Source: Ectopseudomonas toyotomiensis (lineage in GTDB: Bacteria; Pseudomonadota; Gammaproteobacteria; Pseudomonadales; Pseudomonadaceae). Taken from it: 64,000 bases of DNA. Position numbers and translations under genes: made by a program. This document shows, one piece after another, positions 8,128-17,325 of the stretch; position 1 is the stretch's first letter; every line of letters starts with the position of its first letter. The stretch covers positions 124,001-188,000 of the forward strand of contig NZ_FOXK01000009.1 of the NCBI RefSeq assembly GCF_900115695.1, in the 5' to 3' direction. The notes beneath the pieces were generated by a model. It had not been told where the DNA came from, did no database searches, and saw only the letters and a program-made list of their open reading frames with translations.

Positions 8128-8172
8128 TGCCCGAAGCGGCGATTGAGTAAAGCTCAGATAGTGAGGCAAGTG

Positions 8173-10350
8173 ATGACTGAACGCGTTCAAGTCGGTGGCC
8201 TGCAGGTCGCCAAAGCCCTGTACGACTTCGTGAACAACGAAGCCATTCCCGGTACCGGCATCGCTGCCGACAAGTTCTGGGCCGGTGCCGCTGCGGTCAT
8301 CAAGGACCTGGCGCCTAAGAACCGTGCCCTGCTGGCCAAGCGCGACGAGCTGCAGGCGCAGATCGACGCCTGGCACAAGGCGCGCAAGGGCCAGGCCCAT
8401 GACGCCGCCGCCTACAAGGCCTTCCTCCAGGAGATCGGCTACCTGCTGCCGGAGCCGGAAGACTTCCAGGCCACCACTGCCAATGTCGACGAAGAGATCG
8501 CCCGCCTGGCCGGCCCGCAGCTGGTGGTGCCGGTGATGAACGCGCGCTTCGCCCTGAACGCTTCCAACGCCCGCTGGGGCTCGCTGTACGACGCGCTGTA
8601 CGGCACCGACGTGATCAGCGAAGAAGGTGGCGCCGAGAAGGGCAAGGGCTATAACAAGGTACGCGGCGACAAGGTCATCGCCTTCGCCCGCGCCTTCCTC
8701 GACGAAGCCGCGCCGCTGGCTGCCGGCTCGCACGTCGATTCCACCGGCTATGCCATCGTCGGCGGCAAGCTGGTCGTCGCCCTCAAGGGTGGCAGCAACA
8801 GCGGCCTGCGTGACGACGCGCAACTGGTCGGTTTCCAGGGCGAGGCCAGCGCGCCGATCGCCGTGCTGCTCAAGCACAACGGCCTGCACTTCGAGATCCA
8901 GATCGACGCCTCCAGCCCCATCGGCAGCACCGACGCCGCTGGCGTCAAAGACGTGCTGATGGAAGCCGCGCTGACCACCATCATGGACTGCGAAGACTCC
9001 GTCGCGGCCGTCGATGCCGATGACAAGGTGGTGGTCTACAAGAACTGGTTGGGCCTGATGAAGGGCGACCTGGCCGAGGAAGTGTCCAAAGGCGGCAAGA
9101 CCTTCACCCGCACCATGAACCCGGACCGCGTCTACACCCAGCCGGACGGCTCCGAGCTGACCCTGCATGGTCGCTCGCTGCTGTTCGTGCGCAACGTCGG
9201 CCACCTGATGACCAACCCGGCCATTCTCGACGCCGAAGGCAACGAGATTCCGGAAGGCATCCAGGACGCGCTGTTCACCAGCCTGATCGCGGTGCACAAC
9301 CTGATCGGCAACACCAGCCGCAAGAACACCCGTACCGGCAGCGTGTACATCGTCAAGCCGAAGATGCACGGCCCGGAAGAAGTCGCCTTCACCAGCGAAA
9401 TCTTCGCCCGCGTCGAGGATGTGCTGGGCCTGGCCCGCAACACCCTGAAGGTCGGCATCATGGACGAAGAGCGCCGCACCACCGTCAACCTCAAGGCCTG
9501 CATCAAGGCTGCCAGCGAGCGCGTGGTGTTCATCAACACCGGCTTCCTCGACCGCACCGGTGACGAGATTCACACCTCCATGGAAGCCGGCGCCGTGGTG
9601 CGCAAGGCCGCCATGAAGAGCGAAGCCTGGATCGGCGCCTACGAGAACAACAACGTCGACGTCGGCCTGGCCACCGGCCTGCAGGGTCGCGCACAGATCG
9701 GCAAGGGCATGTGGGCCATGCCGGACCTGATGGCGGCGATGCTCGAGCAGAAGATCGCGCACCCGCTGTCCGGCGCCAACACCGCCTGGGTCCCCTCGCC
9801 GACCGCCGCCACCCTGCACGCGCTGCACTACCACAAGGTCGACGTGTTCGCCCGTCAGGCCGAACTGGCCAAGCGCACCCCGGCTTCGGTGGACGACATC
9901 CTGACCATCCCGCTGGCCAAGGACACCAGTTGGTCAGCAGAAGAAATCCGCAACGAGCTGGACAACAACTCGCAAGGCATCCTCGGCTACGTGGTGCGCT
10001 GGATCGACCAGGGCGTCGGCTGCTCCAAGGTGCCGGACATCAATGACGTCGGCCTGATGGAAGACCGTGCCACTCTGCGCATCTCCAGCCAGCTGCTGGC
10101 CAACTGGCTGCGTCACGGCATCGTCACCGAGGCGCAGGTGGTCGAAAGCCTCAAGCGCATGGCACCGGTGGTGGATCGCCAGAACGCGGGCGACCCGCTG
10201 TATCGCCCGATGGCCCCGGACTTCGACAACAACGTCGCCTTCCAGGCCGCGCTGGAGCTGGTAGTCGAAGGCACCAAGCAGCCCAACGGCTACACCGAGC
10301 CGGTACTGCATCGCCGTCGTCGCGAGTTCAAGGAAAAGAACGGCCTGTGA
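8173..10350 (+). CDS. glcB: malate synthase G
   Basis: Condenses glyoxylate with acetyl-CoA to malate, serving the glyoxylate shunt and glycolate use in the cytosol. The 725-residue length is that of the monomeric G isoform. Diagnostic segments are NARFALNASNARWGSLYDALYG, LMEAALTTIMDCEDSVAAVD, GILGYVVRWIDQGVGCSKVPDI and the long LLFVRNVGHLMTNPA stretch. I chose the ATG at 8173 (MTERVQVGGL), which follows GAGGCAAGTG; an upstream in-frame start at 8143 would fall inside the leader. No other glc genes are adjacent; it is followed by its own terminator. Confidence 0.97.
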   Translation: MTERVQVGGLQVAKALYDFVNNEAIPGTGIAADKFWAGAAAVIKDLAPKNRALLAKRDELQAQIDAWHKARKGQAHDAAAYKAFLQEIGYLLPEPEDFQATTANVDEEIARLAGPQLVVPVMNARFALNASNARWGSLYDALYGTDVISEEGGAEKGKGYNKVRGDKVIAFARAFLDEAAPLAAGSHVDSTGYAIVGGKLVVALKGGSNSGLRDDAQLVGFQGEASAPIAVLLKHNGLHFEIQIDASSPIGSTDAAGVKDVLMEAALTTIMDCEDSVAAVDADDKVVVYKNWLGLMKGDLAEEVSKGGKTFTRTMNPDRVYTQPDGSELTLHGRSLLFVRNVGHLMTNPAILDAEGNEIPEGIQDALFTSLIAVHNLIGNTSRKNTRTGSVYIVKPKMHGPEEVAFTSEIFARVEDVLGLARNTLKVGIMDEERRTTVNLKACIKAASERVVFINTGFLDRTGDEIHTSMEAGAVVRKAAMKSEAWIGAYENNNVDVGLATGLQGRAQIGKGMWAMPDLMAAMLEQKIAHPLSGANTAWVPSPTAATLHALHYHKVDVFARQAELAKRTPASVDDILTIPLAKDTSWSAEEIRNELDNNSQGILGYVVRWIDQGVGCSKVPDINDVGLMEDRATLRISSQLLANWLRHGIVTEAQVVESLKRMAPVVDRQNAGDPLYRPMAPDFDNNVAFQAALELVVEGTKQPNGYTEPVLHRRRREFKEKNGL

Positions 10351-10370
10351 TTCGGGCGCTGCTCGAATAG

Positions 10371-10397
10371 AAAACCGCCCTCCGGGGCGGTTTTTTT
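10371..10397 (+). terminator. Rho-independent terminator of glcB
   Basis: AAAACCGCCC-TCC-GGGGCGG stem followed by seven T residues, 20 bp after the glcB stop codon. Confidence 0.9.
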
Positions 10398-10571
10398 ATG
10401 GGAAGTCGCGGCTAAAGTCTCTCCCGCAGCCCTGTAGCTCGGTTGACAGCCTGGCTACAAGTTTCGCCAGCAGCCTTCATGCAGTCCCAAAGCACCCTAC
10501 TTAGGTGCAATGGGCAATCCGGCCGGCCAGGGCCACACTGACAGCATCCCGAAACTGCGAGGCGCACGCCC

Positions 10572-12503
10572 ATGAGCAAGGCCGACGCGATGGCCGATGC
10601 GGGCAAGACTGCGGTGCTGCAGAACATCCACGGCACCATGGAGTTCCTGCAGAAGTTCCCGCCCTTCAACCAGATGGACACTGCTCACCTGGCATTTCTG
10701 GTCGAGCACTGCCAGCTGCGTTTCTATGCCGAGGGCGACTCGATCATCAAACCGAGCGATGGCCCGGTCGAGCACTTCTATATCGTCAAGCAGGGCCGTG
10801 TGCACGGCGAGCGCCCGCACAGCGCCCGGCGTGGCACCGAGACCACCTTCGAGATCACGGCCGGTGAGTGCTTCCCCCTGGCGGCGCTGATCGGCGAGCG
10901 CGCCACGCGCACCGAGCACCTGGCCGCCGAAGATACCTTCTGCCTGCTGCTGTCCAAGCTCGCCTTCGTCAAGCTCTTCGCCGTCTCCAACCCGCTGCGC
11001 GATTTCGCCCTGCGCGGGGTCAGCAGTTTGCTCGATCAGGTCAACCAGCAGGTGCAGTTGCGTGCGGTGGAAACCCTCGGCGCGCAGTATTCGCTGGATA
11101 CCCGCCTGGGCGAACTGGCCATGCGCCAACCCATCGGCTGTGCGCCGCAGACGCCGTTGCGTGATGCCGTGCGCATGATGCATGAGCAGCACGTAGGCAG
11201 CATCGTGGTGCTCGACCCGGCCGCTAGACCACTGGGTATCTTCACCCTGCGCGACCTGCGCCGGGTGGTGGCTGACGGCGTCGATCTGGCCCAGCCCATC
11301 GACAACCTGATGACGCCCAACCCCTTCCATCTGGCGCCGGATGCCAGTGCCTTCGATGCCGCCATCGCCATGACCGAGCGGCACATCGCTCACGTCTGCC
11401 TGGTGGAGCACGAGAAACTCTGCGGGGTGATTTCCGAGCGCGACCTGTTCAGCCTGCAGCGCGTCGACCTGGTGCATCTGGCACGCACCATCCGCCATGC
11501 CGGCAAGGTAGAGACCCTGGCCGGGCTGCGCAGCGACATCCGCCTGCTGGTCGACCGCATGCTCGCCCACGGCGCCAGCTCGACGCAGATCACCCATATC
11601 GTCACCCTGCTCAACGACCACACCGTATGCCGGGTGATCGAGCTGACCCTCGAGGACATGGGCGATCCGGGCATCCCCTTCACCTGGCTGTGCTTCGGCA
11701 GCGAAGGCCGCCGCGAGCAGACCCTGCACACCGATCAGGACAACGGCATCCTCTTCGAGGCCGAAAACGCCAGTGAGGCTACTGCCATCCGCGAGCGCCT
11801 GCTGCCGATCGCCCGCGAGATCAACCAGCGCCTGGCGCAGTGCGGCTTTACCCTGTGCAAGGGCAACATCATGGCCGGCAACCCCGAGCTGTGCCTGTCG
11901 CGCGAGGAGTGGTCGCGGCGCTTCGCCGGCTTCGTCCTCGAAGCCACGCCGGAAAATCTGCTGGGCTCGACCATCTATTTCGACCTGCGCGCGATCTGGG
12001 GCCCGGACGAAGGCTGCGAACAGCTACGCGAGGAGCTGCTCGGACGCATCGCCAACAACAGCCTGTTCCAGCGCATGATGGCGGAGAACGCCCTGCGCCA
12101 CCGCCCGCCGGTTGGACGCTTCCGCGACTTCGTGGTGGCCCGTTCGGGCGCCGACAAGGACACTCTCGACCTCAAGGTGCAGGGCCTGACGCCCTTCGTC
12201 GACGGCGCCCGTTTGCTCGCGTTGGCCAATGGCATCAGTGCGGTCGGCACCCTGGAGCGCCTGCGCGCGCTGGTCGCCAAGGGCGTGATCGAGGCCCTGG
12301 ACGGCGCCGCCTATGAAGAGGCTTACCACTTCATTCAGCAGACGCGCATGCAGCAGCATCAACTGCAGGCGCGTGACGAGCTGCCCTACTCCAATCGGGT
12401 CGACCCCGACCACCTCAATCATCTGGACCGGCGTATTCTGCGCGAGTCGTTCCGCCAGGCGCAGCGCCTGCAGAGCAGCCTGGCCATGAGGTATCAGCTA
12501 TGA
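10572..12503 (+). CDS. cyclic-nucleotide-binding / CBS / DUF294 putative nucleotidyltransferase
   Basis: A 643-residue soluble regulatory protein in four parts. It has an N-terminal cNMP-binding-like domain (~30-145) and a CBS pair (~180-295, with VGSIVVLDPAARPLGIFTLRDL and CGVISERDLFS). A DUF294 nucleotidyltransferase domain follows with GSEGR at 376-380 and the metal pair DQD at 388-390, then the DUF294 C-terminal domain. The nucleotidyltransferase fold is related to GlnD; the target is unknown. In P. aeruginosa (PA3232-PA3235) and other proteobacteria this gene and the following exonuclease sit beside the acetate permease, so a role in acetate metabolism control is likely but inferred. It overlaps the next gene by ATGA. 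Confidence 0.88.
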   Translation: MSKADAMADAGKTAVLQNIHGTMEFLQKFPPFNQMDTAHLAFLVEHCQLRFYAEGDSIIKPSDGPVEHFYIVKQGRVHGERPHSARRGTETTFEITAGECFPLAALIGERATRTEHLAAEDTFCLLLSKLAFVKLFAVSNPLRDFALRGVSSLLDQVNQQVQLRAVETLGAQYSLDTRLGELAMRQPIGCAPQTPLRDAVRMMHEQHVGSIVVLDPAARPLGIFTLRDLRRVVADGVDLAQPIDNLMTPNPFHLAPDASAFDAAIAMTERHIAHVCLVEHEKLCGVISERDLFSLQRVDLVHLARTIRHAGKVETLAGLRSDIRLLVDRMLAHGASSTQITHIVTLLNDHTVCRVIELTLEDMGDPGIPFTWLCFGSEGRREQTLHTDQDNGILFEAENASEATAIRERLLPIAREINQRLAQCGFTLCKGNIMAGNPELCLSREEWSRRFAGFVLEATPENLLGSTIYFDLRAIWGPDEGCEQLREELLGRIANNSLFQRMMAENALRHRPPVGRFRDFVVARSGADKDTLDLKVQGLTPFVDGARLLALANGISAVGTLERLRALVAKGVIEALDGAAYEEAYHFIQQTRMQQHQLQARDELPYSNRVDPDHLNHLDRRILRESFRQAQRLQSSLAMRYQL

Positions 12504-13201
12504 GCAAGTTCACCTGGTTCACTGGCCGTGGCCCGGCCCTGACCCAGCAGCAACTGCAACGCCGCGAGGCCTTGAGCGCTCCGGCAGCGTTCGACGAACG
12601 TCCGCTGCACCAGCAGCGCTTCGTCGTCCTCGATCTGGAAACCACCGGTCTGAACATGCGCCGCGATCAGGTGCTGGCCATCGGCGCAGTGGTGATCGAT
12701 AACGGCGCCATCGACTTCGCCGAACAGTTCGAATGTACCCTGCACCGCCCCGATCACCAGGCCAGCGCCAGCACCCTGATCCACGGTATCGCCCCCAGCG
12801 AAGTGGCCCGTGGCGTGGAGCCAGCCGAGGCACTGCTGGATTTCATGGAGTTCGTTGGCAGCAGCCCACTGCTGGCGTTTCATGCCGAGTTCGACCAGCG
12901 CATGCTGGCTCGCGCGCTGCGCCAGAGTCTGGGCTATCGCCTGCAGCACCGTTTCTTCGATGTCGCCGAAATCGCCCCGCTGCTGTGCCCACAATCGCGC
13001 ATTCGCCAGGGCGGGCTCGATGAGTGGGTCGCCGAATTCGGCCTGCAGGTGCACCAGCGCCACAACGCCAGCGCCGACGCCCTGGTGACCGCTGAACTGG
13101 CGCTGATGCTGTTCAGCAAGGCACGCCGTCAGGGCATCGACAGTCTCTGCGAGCTGGAGCGCCAACTGGCTAGCCAACGCCGGCGTCAACACGCCATGTA
13201 G
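12500..13201 (+). CDS. DEDDh 3'-5' exonuclease (DnaQ/PolC epsilon-like)
   Basis: A 233-residue exonuclease domain protein. All five catalytic residues are visible: D45 and E47 in VLDLETTG, D132 in FHAEFDQRM, and H188 and D193 in QRHNASADA. The ATG overlaps the stop of the DUF294 gene (ATGA at 12500-12503), so translation is coupled. This pairing of a nucleotidyltransferase-fold protein with a DEDDh nuclease suggests they act on a common nucleic acid or nucleotide substrate. It is not the replicative DnaQ, which is normally linked with rnhA. Confidence 0.88.
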   Translation: MSKFTWFTGRGPALTQQQLQRREALSAPAAFDERPLHQQRFVVLDLETTGLNMRRDQVLAIGAVVIDNGAIDFAEQFECTLHRPDHQASASTLIHGIAPSEVARGVEPAEALLDFMEFVGSSPLLAFHAEFDQRMLARALRQSLGYRLQHRFFDVAEIAPLLCPQSRIRQGGLDEWVAEFGLQVHQRHNASADALVTAELALMLFSKARRQGIDSLCELERQLASQRRRQHAM

Positions 13202-13275
13202 CATCGCGCCCCTGGCCACCACAGCGTAATCGCAACGCCTCCTTGGCCCTGCAAGAAAACAGTTCACCATCCCCC

Positions 13276-13331
13276 GGTGCGCACGGCGCACCCTACGAAT
13301 TGGCGTGCGCGTAAGGTGCGCCGCGCGCACC
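13276..13331. repeat. family B palindrome pair
   Basis: GGTGCGCACGGCGCACCCTAC and the inverted arm GTAAGGTGCGCCGCGCGCACC lie in the 198-bp gap between the convergent exonuclease and trhP genes. The rest of the gap has no ORF. Confidence 0.75.
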
Positions 13332-13399
13332 AACACTTTCGGCACTGTCCACGTGCCCTACAGCACGTAGGGAGGATGGCACTTCACCCTAAGAAAGGC

Positions 13400-14707
13400 C
13401 TAGAGGTCACGCATCAGCAGCCCGTAGTTCAACTGCACATCTGCCGGCAGTGGCAGGTACAGGACGTGGCCATCGCCCGGCGCCACTTGCTGCGCCTGCC
13501 CCTGTGCATTCTGCAGTTGCTCCAGAGTGAAGCGCAGGTTGCCCTGCGGGGTCATCAGCTCCAGCCCATCGCCCACGGCGAAACGATTCTTCACCCGCAC
13601 CTCGACCAGTTCGCCACGGCGCTCGCCGGTCAGCTCGCCGACGAACTGCTGACGCTCCGACACCGAGCTGCCGCGCTGGTAATTCTGGTATTCGTCGTGA
13701 ACATGGCGGCGCAGAAAGCCCTCGGTGTAACCACGATGCGCCAGCGATTCCAGGCTGCCGAGCAGGCTCGGGTCAAAGGGTTTGCCGGCCAGCGCATCGT
13801 CGATGGCGCGGCGGTAGACCTGCGCAGTCCGCGCCACGTAGAAGTGGCTTTTGGTACGCCCCTCGATCTTCAGCGAGTGCACGCCCATGCGCACCAGCCG
13901 CTCGATGTGCTGCACCGCGCGCAGGTCCTTGGAATTCATGATGTAGGTGCCGTGCTCGTCCTCATAGGCGGCCATTTCCTCACCCGGACGCCCAGCCTCT
14001 TCGAGCACGAAGGCCTGGGTCGTCGGTGCGCCCTGCCCTAGCGTCGGGTCGACCACGCGGACGATCTCGCCCAACTCGTTCTCATTCGCGGGCGTGGCCT
14101 GGTATTGCCAGCGGCAGGCGTTGGTGCAGGTGCCCTGGTTGGGGTCGCGACGATTGATGTAGCCCGACAGCAGGCAGCGCCCGGAATAGGCCATGCACAG
14201 GGCGCCGTGGACGAACACCTCCAGCTCCATGCCCGGCACCTCACTGCGGATCTCCTCGATCTCTTCCAGCGCCAGCTCACGCGACAGGATCACCCGCGTC
14301 AGTCCCTGCTGGCGCCAGAACTCGACGCTGGCCCAGTTCACCGCATTGGCCTGCACCGAGAGATGAATCGGCATCTGCGGATAATGCTGACGCACCAGCA
14401 TGATCAGGCCCGGGTCGGACATGATCAGCGCATCCGGCGCCATCTCAATCACCGGCGCCAGGTCCTTGAGGAAGGTCTTCAGCTTGGCGTTGTGCGGAGC
14501 GATGTTGACCACCACGTAGAACTGCTTGCCCTGCGCGTGCGCCTCAGCGATGCCAAGGGCCAGGTTGGCGTGGTCGAACTCGTTGTTGCGTACGCGCAGG
14601 CTGTAACGCGGCTGCCCGGCATACACCGCATCGGCGCCGTAGGCGAAGGCGTAGCGCATGTTCTTCAGGGTGCCGGCTGGCGACAACAGTTCGGGGAAAC
14701 GGGGCAT
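13400..14707 (-). CDS. trhP: tRNA 5-hydroxyuridine modification protein TrhP (YegQ, peptidase U32 family)
   Basis: A 435-residue U32-family protein. It starts with ELLSPAGTLKNMRYAFAYGADAVYAG and contains the cysteine set of the family, CMAYSGRCLLSGY and GTCTNACRW, thought to hold an iron-sulfur cluster. E. coli YegQ/TrhP (453 aa) hydroxylates U34 of tRNAs in a prephenate-dependent pathway; the peptidase label is historical. A C-terminal beta-barrel extension (RFAVGDGLELMTPQGNL) is present as in YegQ. The gene is alone on this strand, convergent with the exonuclease. Confidence 0.9.
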   Translation of the reverse strand: MPRFPELLSPAGTLKNMRYAFAYGADAVYAGQPRYSLRVRNNEFDHANLALGIAEAHAQGKQFYVVVNIAPHNAKLKTFLKDLAPVIEMAPDALIMSDPGLIMLVRQHYPQMPIHLSVQANAVNWASVEFWRQQGLTRVILSRELALEEIEEIRSEVPGMELEVFVHGALCMAYSGRCLLSGYINRRDPNQGTCTNACRWQYQATPANENELGEIVRVVDPTLGQGAPTTQAFVLEEAGRPGEEMAAYEDEHGTYIMNSKDLRAVQHIERLVRMGVHSLKIEGRTKSHFYVARTAQVYRRAIDDALAGKPFDPSLLGSLESLAHRGYTEGFLRRHVHDEYQNYQRGSSVSERQQFVGELTGERRGELVEVRVKNRFAVGDGLELMTPQGNLRFTLEQLQNAQGQAQQVAPGDGHVLYLPLPADVQLNYGLLMRDL

Positions 14708-14824
14708 GACCGCAAGCTCGAAAAATCAGGGCTGGCGATTCTATGCAGGTGACAGGCGTGGATATTGACCTGGGTCTATCGGGCGCTGAAAAGCGGCCGA
14801 GTCAGGCACCATCGGTGAAGAGTC

Positions 14825-14928
14825 GGTGCGCACGGCGCACCCTACAGTGAAAGGCGTTCGCAAATAGGGAGTGGCCGCCCAGGTCACGCGCACCGATGCG
14901 CTTTCGGCCAGGGTGCGCTGCGCGCACC
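14825..14928. repeat. family B palindrome pair with wide spacer
   Basis: GGTGCGCACGGCGCACCCTAC (14825-14845) and the opposing arm AGGGTGCGCTGCGCGCACC (14910-14928) flank about 64 bp. It sits between the small membrane protein gene and trhP. Confidence 0.7.
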
Positions 14929-14951
14929 ACCCCCGTAACGCACGGATAGCG

Positions 14952-15458
14952 CTAGCGACACACCTGACGATACAGCGCGTCTTCCTTGTCGATACGCTTG
15001 AGCTGGGCCAGCTGAGGCTGTTTCTTCTCGTCCAGCGGCAACAACTCGCCGGTTGCGCAATTGAGCAGATGGGCGCGATGCGAAACGTGGTCGATGTGCT
15101 GCTTCTCGAAGCGATAGAGCATGAACTCGGCCACCGGTGCGTCCGCCACCTGCTCGCGCACGACGCTCTTGCTGTCGAGCACGGTGAAGGCGGTGATCAT
15201 CGGTACGAAGTAGCTCCACGGGCGCCAGAATACGTGGCCCGCTTCGGTCGCGACCACGACCGACTCCTTGGGCTGGCGCGCCTGCTGATGCTCGAACCAG
15301 GAATACTCGTAGAACACCTGATAACCCAGCATCCCCAGACCACCGAACAGCGGCACGATCCACTTCGGCAGTTTGTTACGCGTCAGTTTGCGCAGCAGCA
15401 GAGCGATACCGGCAGCGCCGAGCCCCGCCACCACGATGGCAAGCAAAGTCCACAACAT
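14952..15458 (-). CDS. hypothetical membrane protein downstream of actP
   Basis: A 168-residue protein, MLWTLLAIVVAGLGAAGIALL at the N-terminus (first membrane segment, ~1-22). A second hydrophobic stretch follows near WIVPLFGGLGMLGYQVFYEY (~33-52), then a ~115-residue soluble domain with FWRPWSYFVPMITAFTVLDSKSV. No named family is recognised; a similar hypothetical protein lies beside actP in P. aeruginosa as far as I recall. It is separated from actP by a strong terminator, so it has its own promoter between 15459 and 15550. Confidence 0.75.
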   Translation of the reverse strand: MLWTLLAIVVAGLGAAGIALLLRKLTRNKLPKWIVPLFGGLGMLGYQVFYEYSWFEHQQARQPKESVVVATEAGHVFWRPWSYFVPMITAFTVLDSKSVVREQVADAPVAEFMLYRFEKQHIDHVSHRAHLLNCATGELLPLDEKKQPQLAQLKRIDKEDALYRQVCR

Positions 15459-15471
15459 ATGGTTGTTCCCG

Positions 15472-15506
15472 AAAAAAGACGGGCCTCCAGTGGAGGCCCG
15501 TCTGTC
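15472..15506 (-). terminator. Rho-independent terminator of actP
   Basis: On the minus strand, ACGGGCCTCCACTGGAGGCCCGT folds into a near-perfect stem and is followed by six T residues. It lies 44 bp after the actP stop codon. Confidence 0.9.
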
Positions 15507-15549
15507 AGACCCTGGACCATCGACAGATGGCGTCAGGCCAGGATTATGC

Positions 15550-17319
15550 TTAGTGGCTCAGAGCGGCACCAGCACCTTTGGGGGTACGTACGCTTTCCAC
15601 CAGATCCTGGATTTCCTGCGGCGGCTCGGCGGTGACCATCGATACGCCGTAGGCCACGGCGAAGTTGATCAGGGCGCCGACGGTACCGAAGGAAGCCGGG
15701 GAGATACCCATGAACCACTGGTCCGGGGTGTTTGGCAGCATGTTGGTCCCCGGAACGAAGAACCATCCCAGGTAGGTGAAGATGTACAGCAGGGTGATCA
15801 CCAGGCCGGCGACCATACCGCAGATCGCACCCTTGTCGTTCATGCGCTTGGAGAAGATCCCCATCATCAGCACCGGGAACAGGGTCGCCGCGGCGATACC
15901 GAAGGCCAACGCCACCACCTGTGCGGCGAACCCTGGTGGATTCAGGCCCAGGTAGGTCGCCAGCAGAATCGCGCAGGCCATGGAGATCCGCGCTGCGCGC
16001 ATTTCCCCCTTCTCGCTGATCTTCGGATTGATCAAGGTCTTGATCAGGTCATGACTGATCGCCGAAGAAATCGCCAGCAACAATCCCGCAGCCGTCGACA
16101 GTGCCGCCGCAATGGCGCCCGCCGCGATCAAGCCGACCACCCAACCAGGCAGGTTGGCGATCTCCGGGTTGGCCAGAACCAGGATGTCGTTGTTCACGGT
16201 CAGCTCGTTACCGCTCCAGCCACGCTCCTGAGCGGTCGCGGTGAAGGCCGGTGCAGCATCGTTGTACATCTGGATGCGACCGTCGCCGTTCTTGTCTTCC
16301 CACTTGATCAGACCAGTCTGTTCCCAGTTCTTGACCCACTGCGGACGCTCGTCATAGGACAGCGCCGGAGCAGAAGCGCCTTCCGGATAGATGGTGGTGA
16401 CCAGGTTCAGACGCGCCATCGAGGCAACGGCCGGAGCGGTGAGGTACAGCAGAGCGATGAAGATCAGGGTCCAGCCAGCCGACCAGCGTGCGTCGGAAAC
16501 CTTCGGCACGGTGAAGAAGCGGATGATCACGTGCGGCAGACCGGCAGTACCGATCATCAGCGACATGGTGAACAGCACCATGTTCAGCTTGTTGTCGATA
16601 TCGGCGGTGTAGGCAGCGAAGCCCAGGTCACGCACCACTTCATCGAGCTTCTGCAGCAGCGGCACGCCGGACTCGACGTGGTCACCGAACAGGCCCAGCG
16701 GCGGGATCGGGTTACCGGTCAGCTGCAGGGAGATGAAGATCGCCGGGATGGTGTAGGCCACGATCAGTACCACGTACTGAGCGACCTGGGTGTAGGTGAT
16801 ACCCTTCATGCCGCCAAATACGGCGTAGGCGAATACCACCGCTGCTGCGATCCAGATACCAGTGGAGTTGCTCACTTCGAGGAAGCGCGAGAAGGCAACA
16901 CCGGCACCGGCCATCTGACCGATCACGTAGGTCACGGAGATGATCACCAGGCAGATCACCGCAGTCAGGCGCGCGCCACGACTGTAGAAGCGATCACCGA
17001 TGAAATCCGGCACGGTGAACTTGCCGAACTTGCGCAGGTAGGGTGCCAGCAGCATCGCCAGCAGCACGTAGCCGCCAGTCCAGCCCATGAGGAAAGTGGA
17101 GTTGGCATAGCCGCCGGCGGCAATCAGGCCCGCCATGGAAATGAAGGATGCAGCGGACATCCAGTCAGCGGCTGTCGCCATGCCGTTGGTGACCGGATGC
17201 ACACCACCGCCAGCGACGTAGAACTCTTTGGTGGAGCCGGCACGCGCCCAGATGGCGATACCGATGTAGAGCGCGAAGGACGCGCCTACGAACAACATGT
17301 TGATGACGAATTGGCTCAT
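15550..17319 (-). CDS. actP: cation/acetate symporter ActP
   Basis: A 589-residue sodium:solute symporter (SSS family) of the inner membrane that takes up acetate and other short monocarboxylates. The membrane segments include AGGGVHPVTNGMATAADWMSA, with the family signature WMSAASFISMAGLI, and VAFSRFLEVSNSTGIWIAAA. A ~60-residue loop (residues ~315-375) separates the later helices. The ATG at 17319 follows GAGGAG, which overlaps the end of the DUF485 gene; a GTG at 17325 is also in frame. It forms a two-gene unit with the DUF485 gene, as yjcH-actP does in E. coli. Confidence 0.95.
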   Translation of the reverse strand: MSQFVINMLFVGASFALYIGIAIWARAGSTKEFYVAGGGVHPVTNGMATAADWMSAASFISMAGLIAAGGYANSTFLMGWTGGYVLLAMLLAPYLRKFGKFTVPDFIGDRFYSRGARLTAVICLVIISVTYVIGQMAGAGVAFSRFLEVSNSTGIWIAAAVVFAYAVFGGMKGITYTQVAQYVVLIVAYTIPAIFISLQLTGNPIPPLGLFGDHVESGVPLLQKLDEVVRDLGFAAYTADIDNKLNMVLFTMSLMIGTAGLPHVIIRFFTVPKVSDARWSAGWTLIFIALLYLTAPAVASMARLNLVTTIYPEGASAPALSYDERPQWVKNWEQTGLIKWEDKNGDGRIQMYNDAAPAFTATAQERGWSGNELTVNNDILVLANPEIANLPGWVVGLIAAGAIAAALSTAAGLLLAISSAISHDLIKTLINPKISEKGEMRAARISMACAILLATYLGLNPPGFAAQVVALAFGIAAATLFPVLMMGIFSKRMNDKGAICGMVAGLVITLLYIFTYLGWFFVPGTNMLPNTPDQWFMGISPASFGTVGALINFAVAYGVSMVTAEPPQEIQDLVESVRTPKGAGAALSH

Positions 17320-17325
17320 GACCAC

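Noticed and set aside
8053..9834. 593-codon minus-strand frame opposite glcB
   Set aside because: Shadow frame: complementary-strand composition, no ribosome site, no domain; glcB is complete on the other strand.
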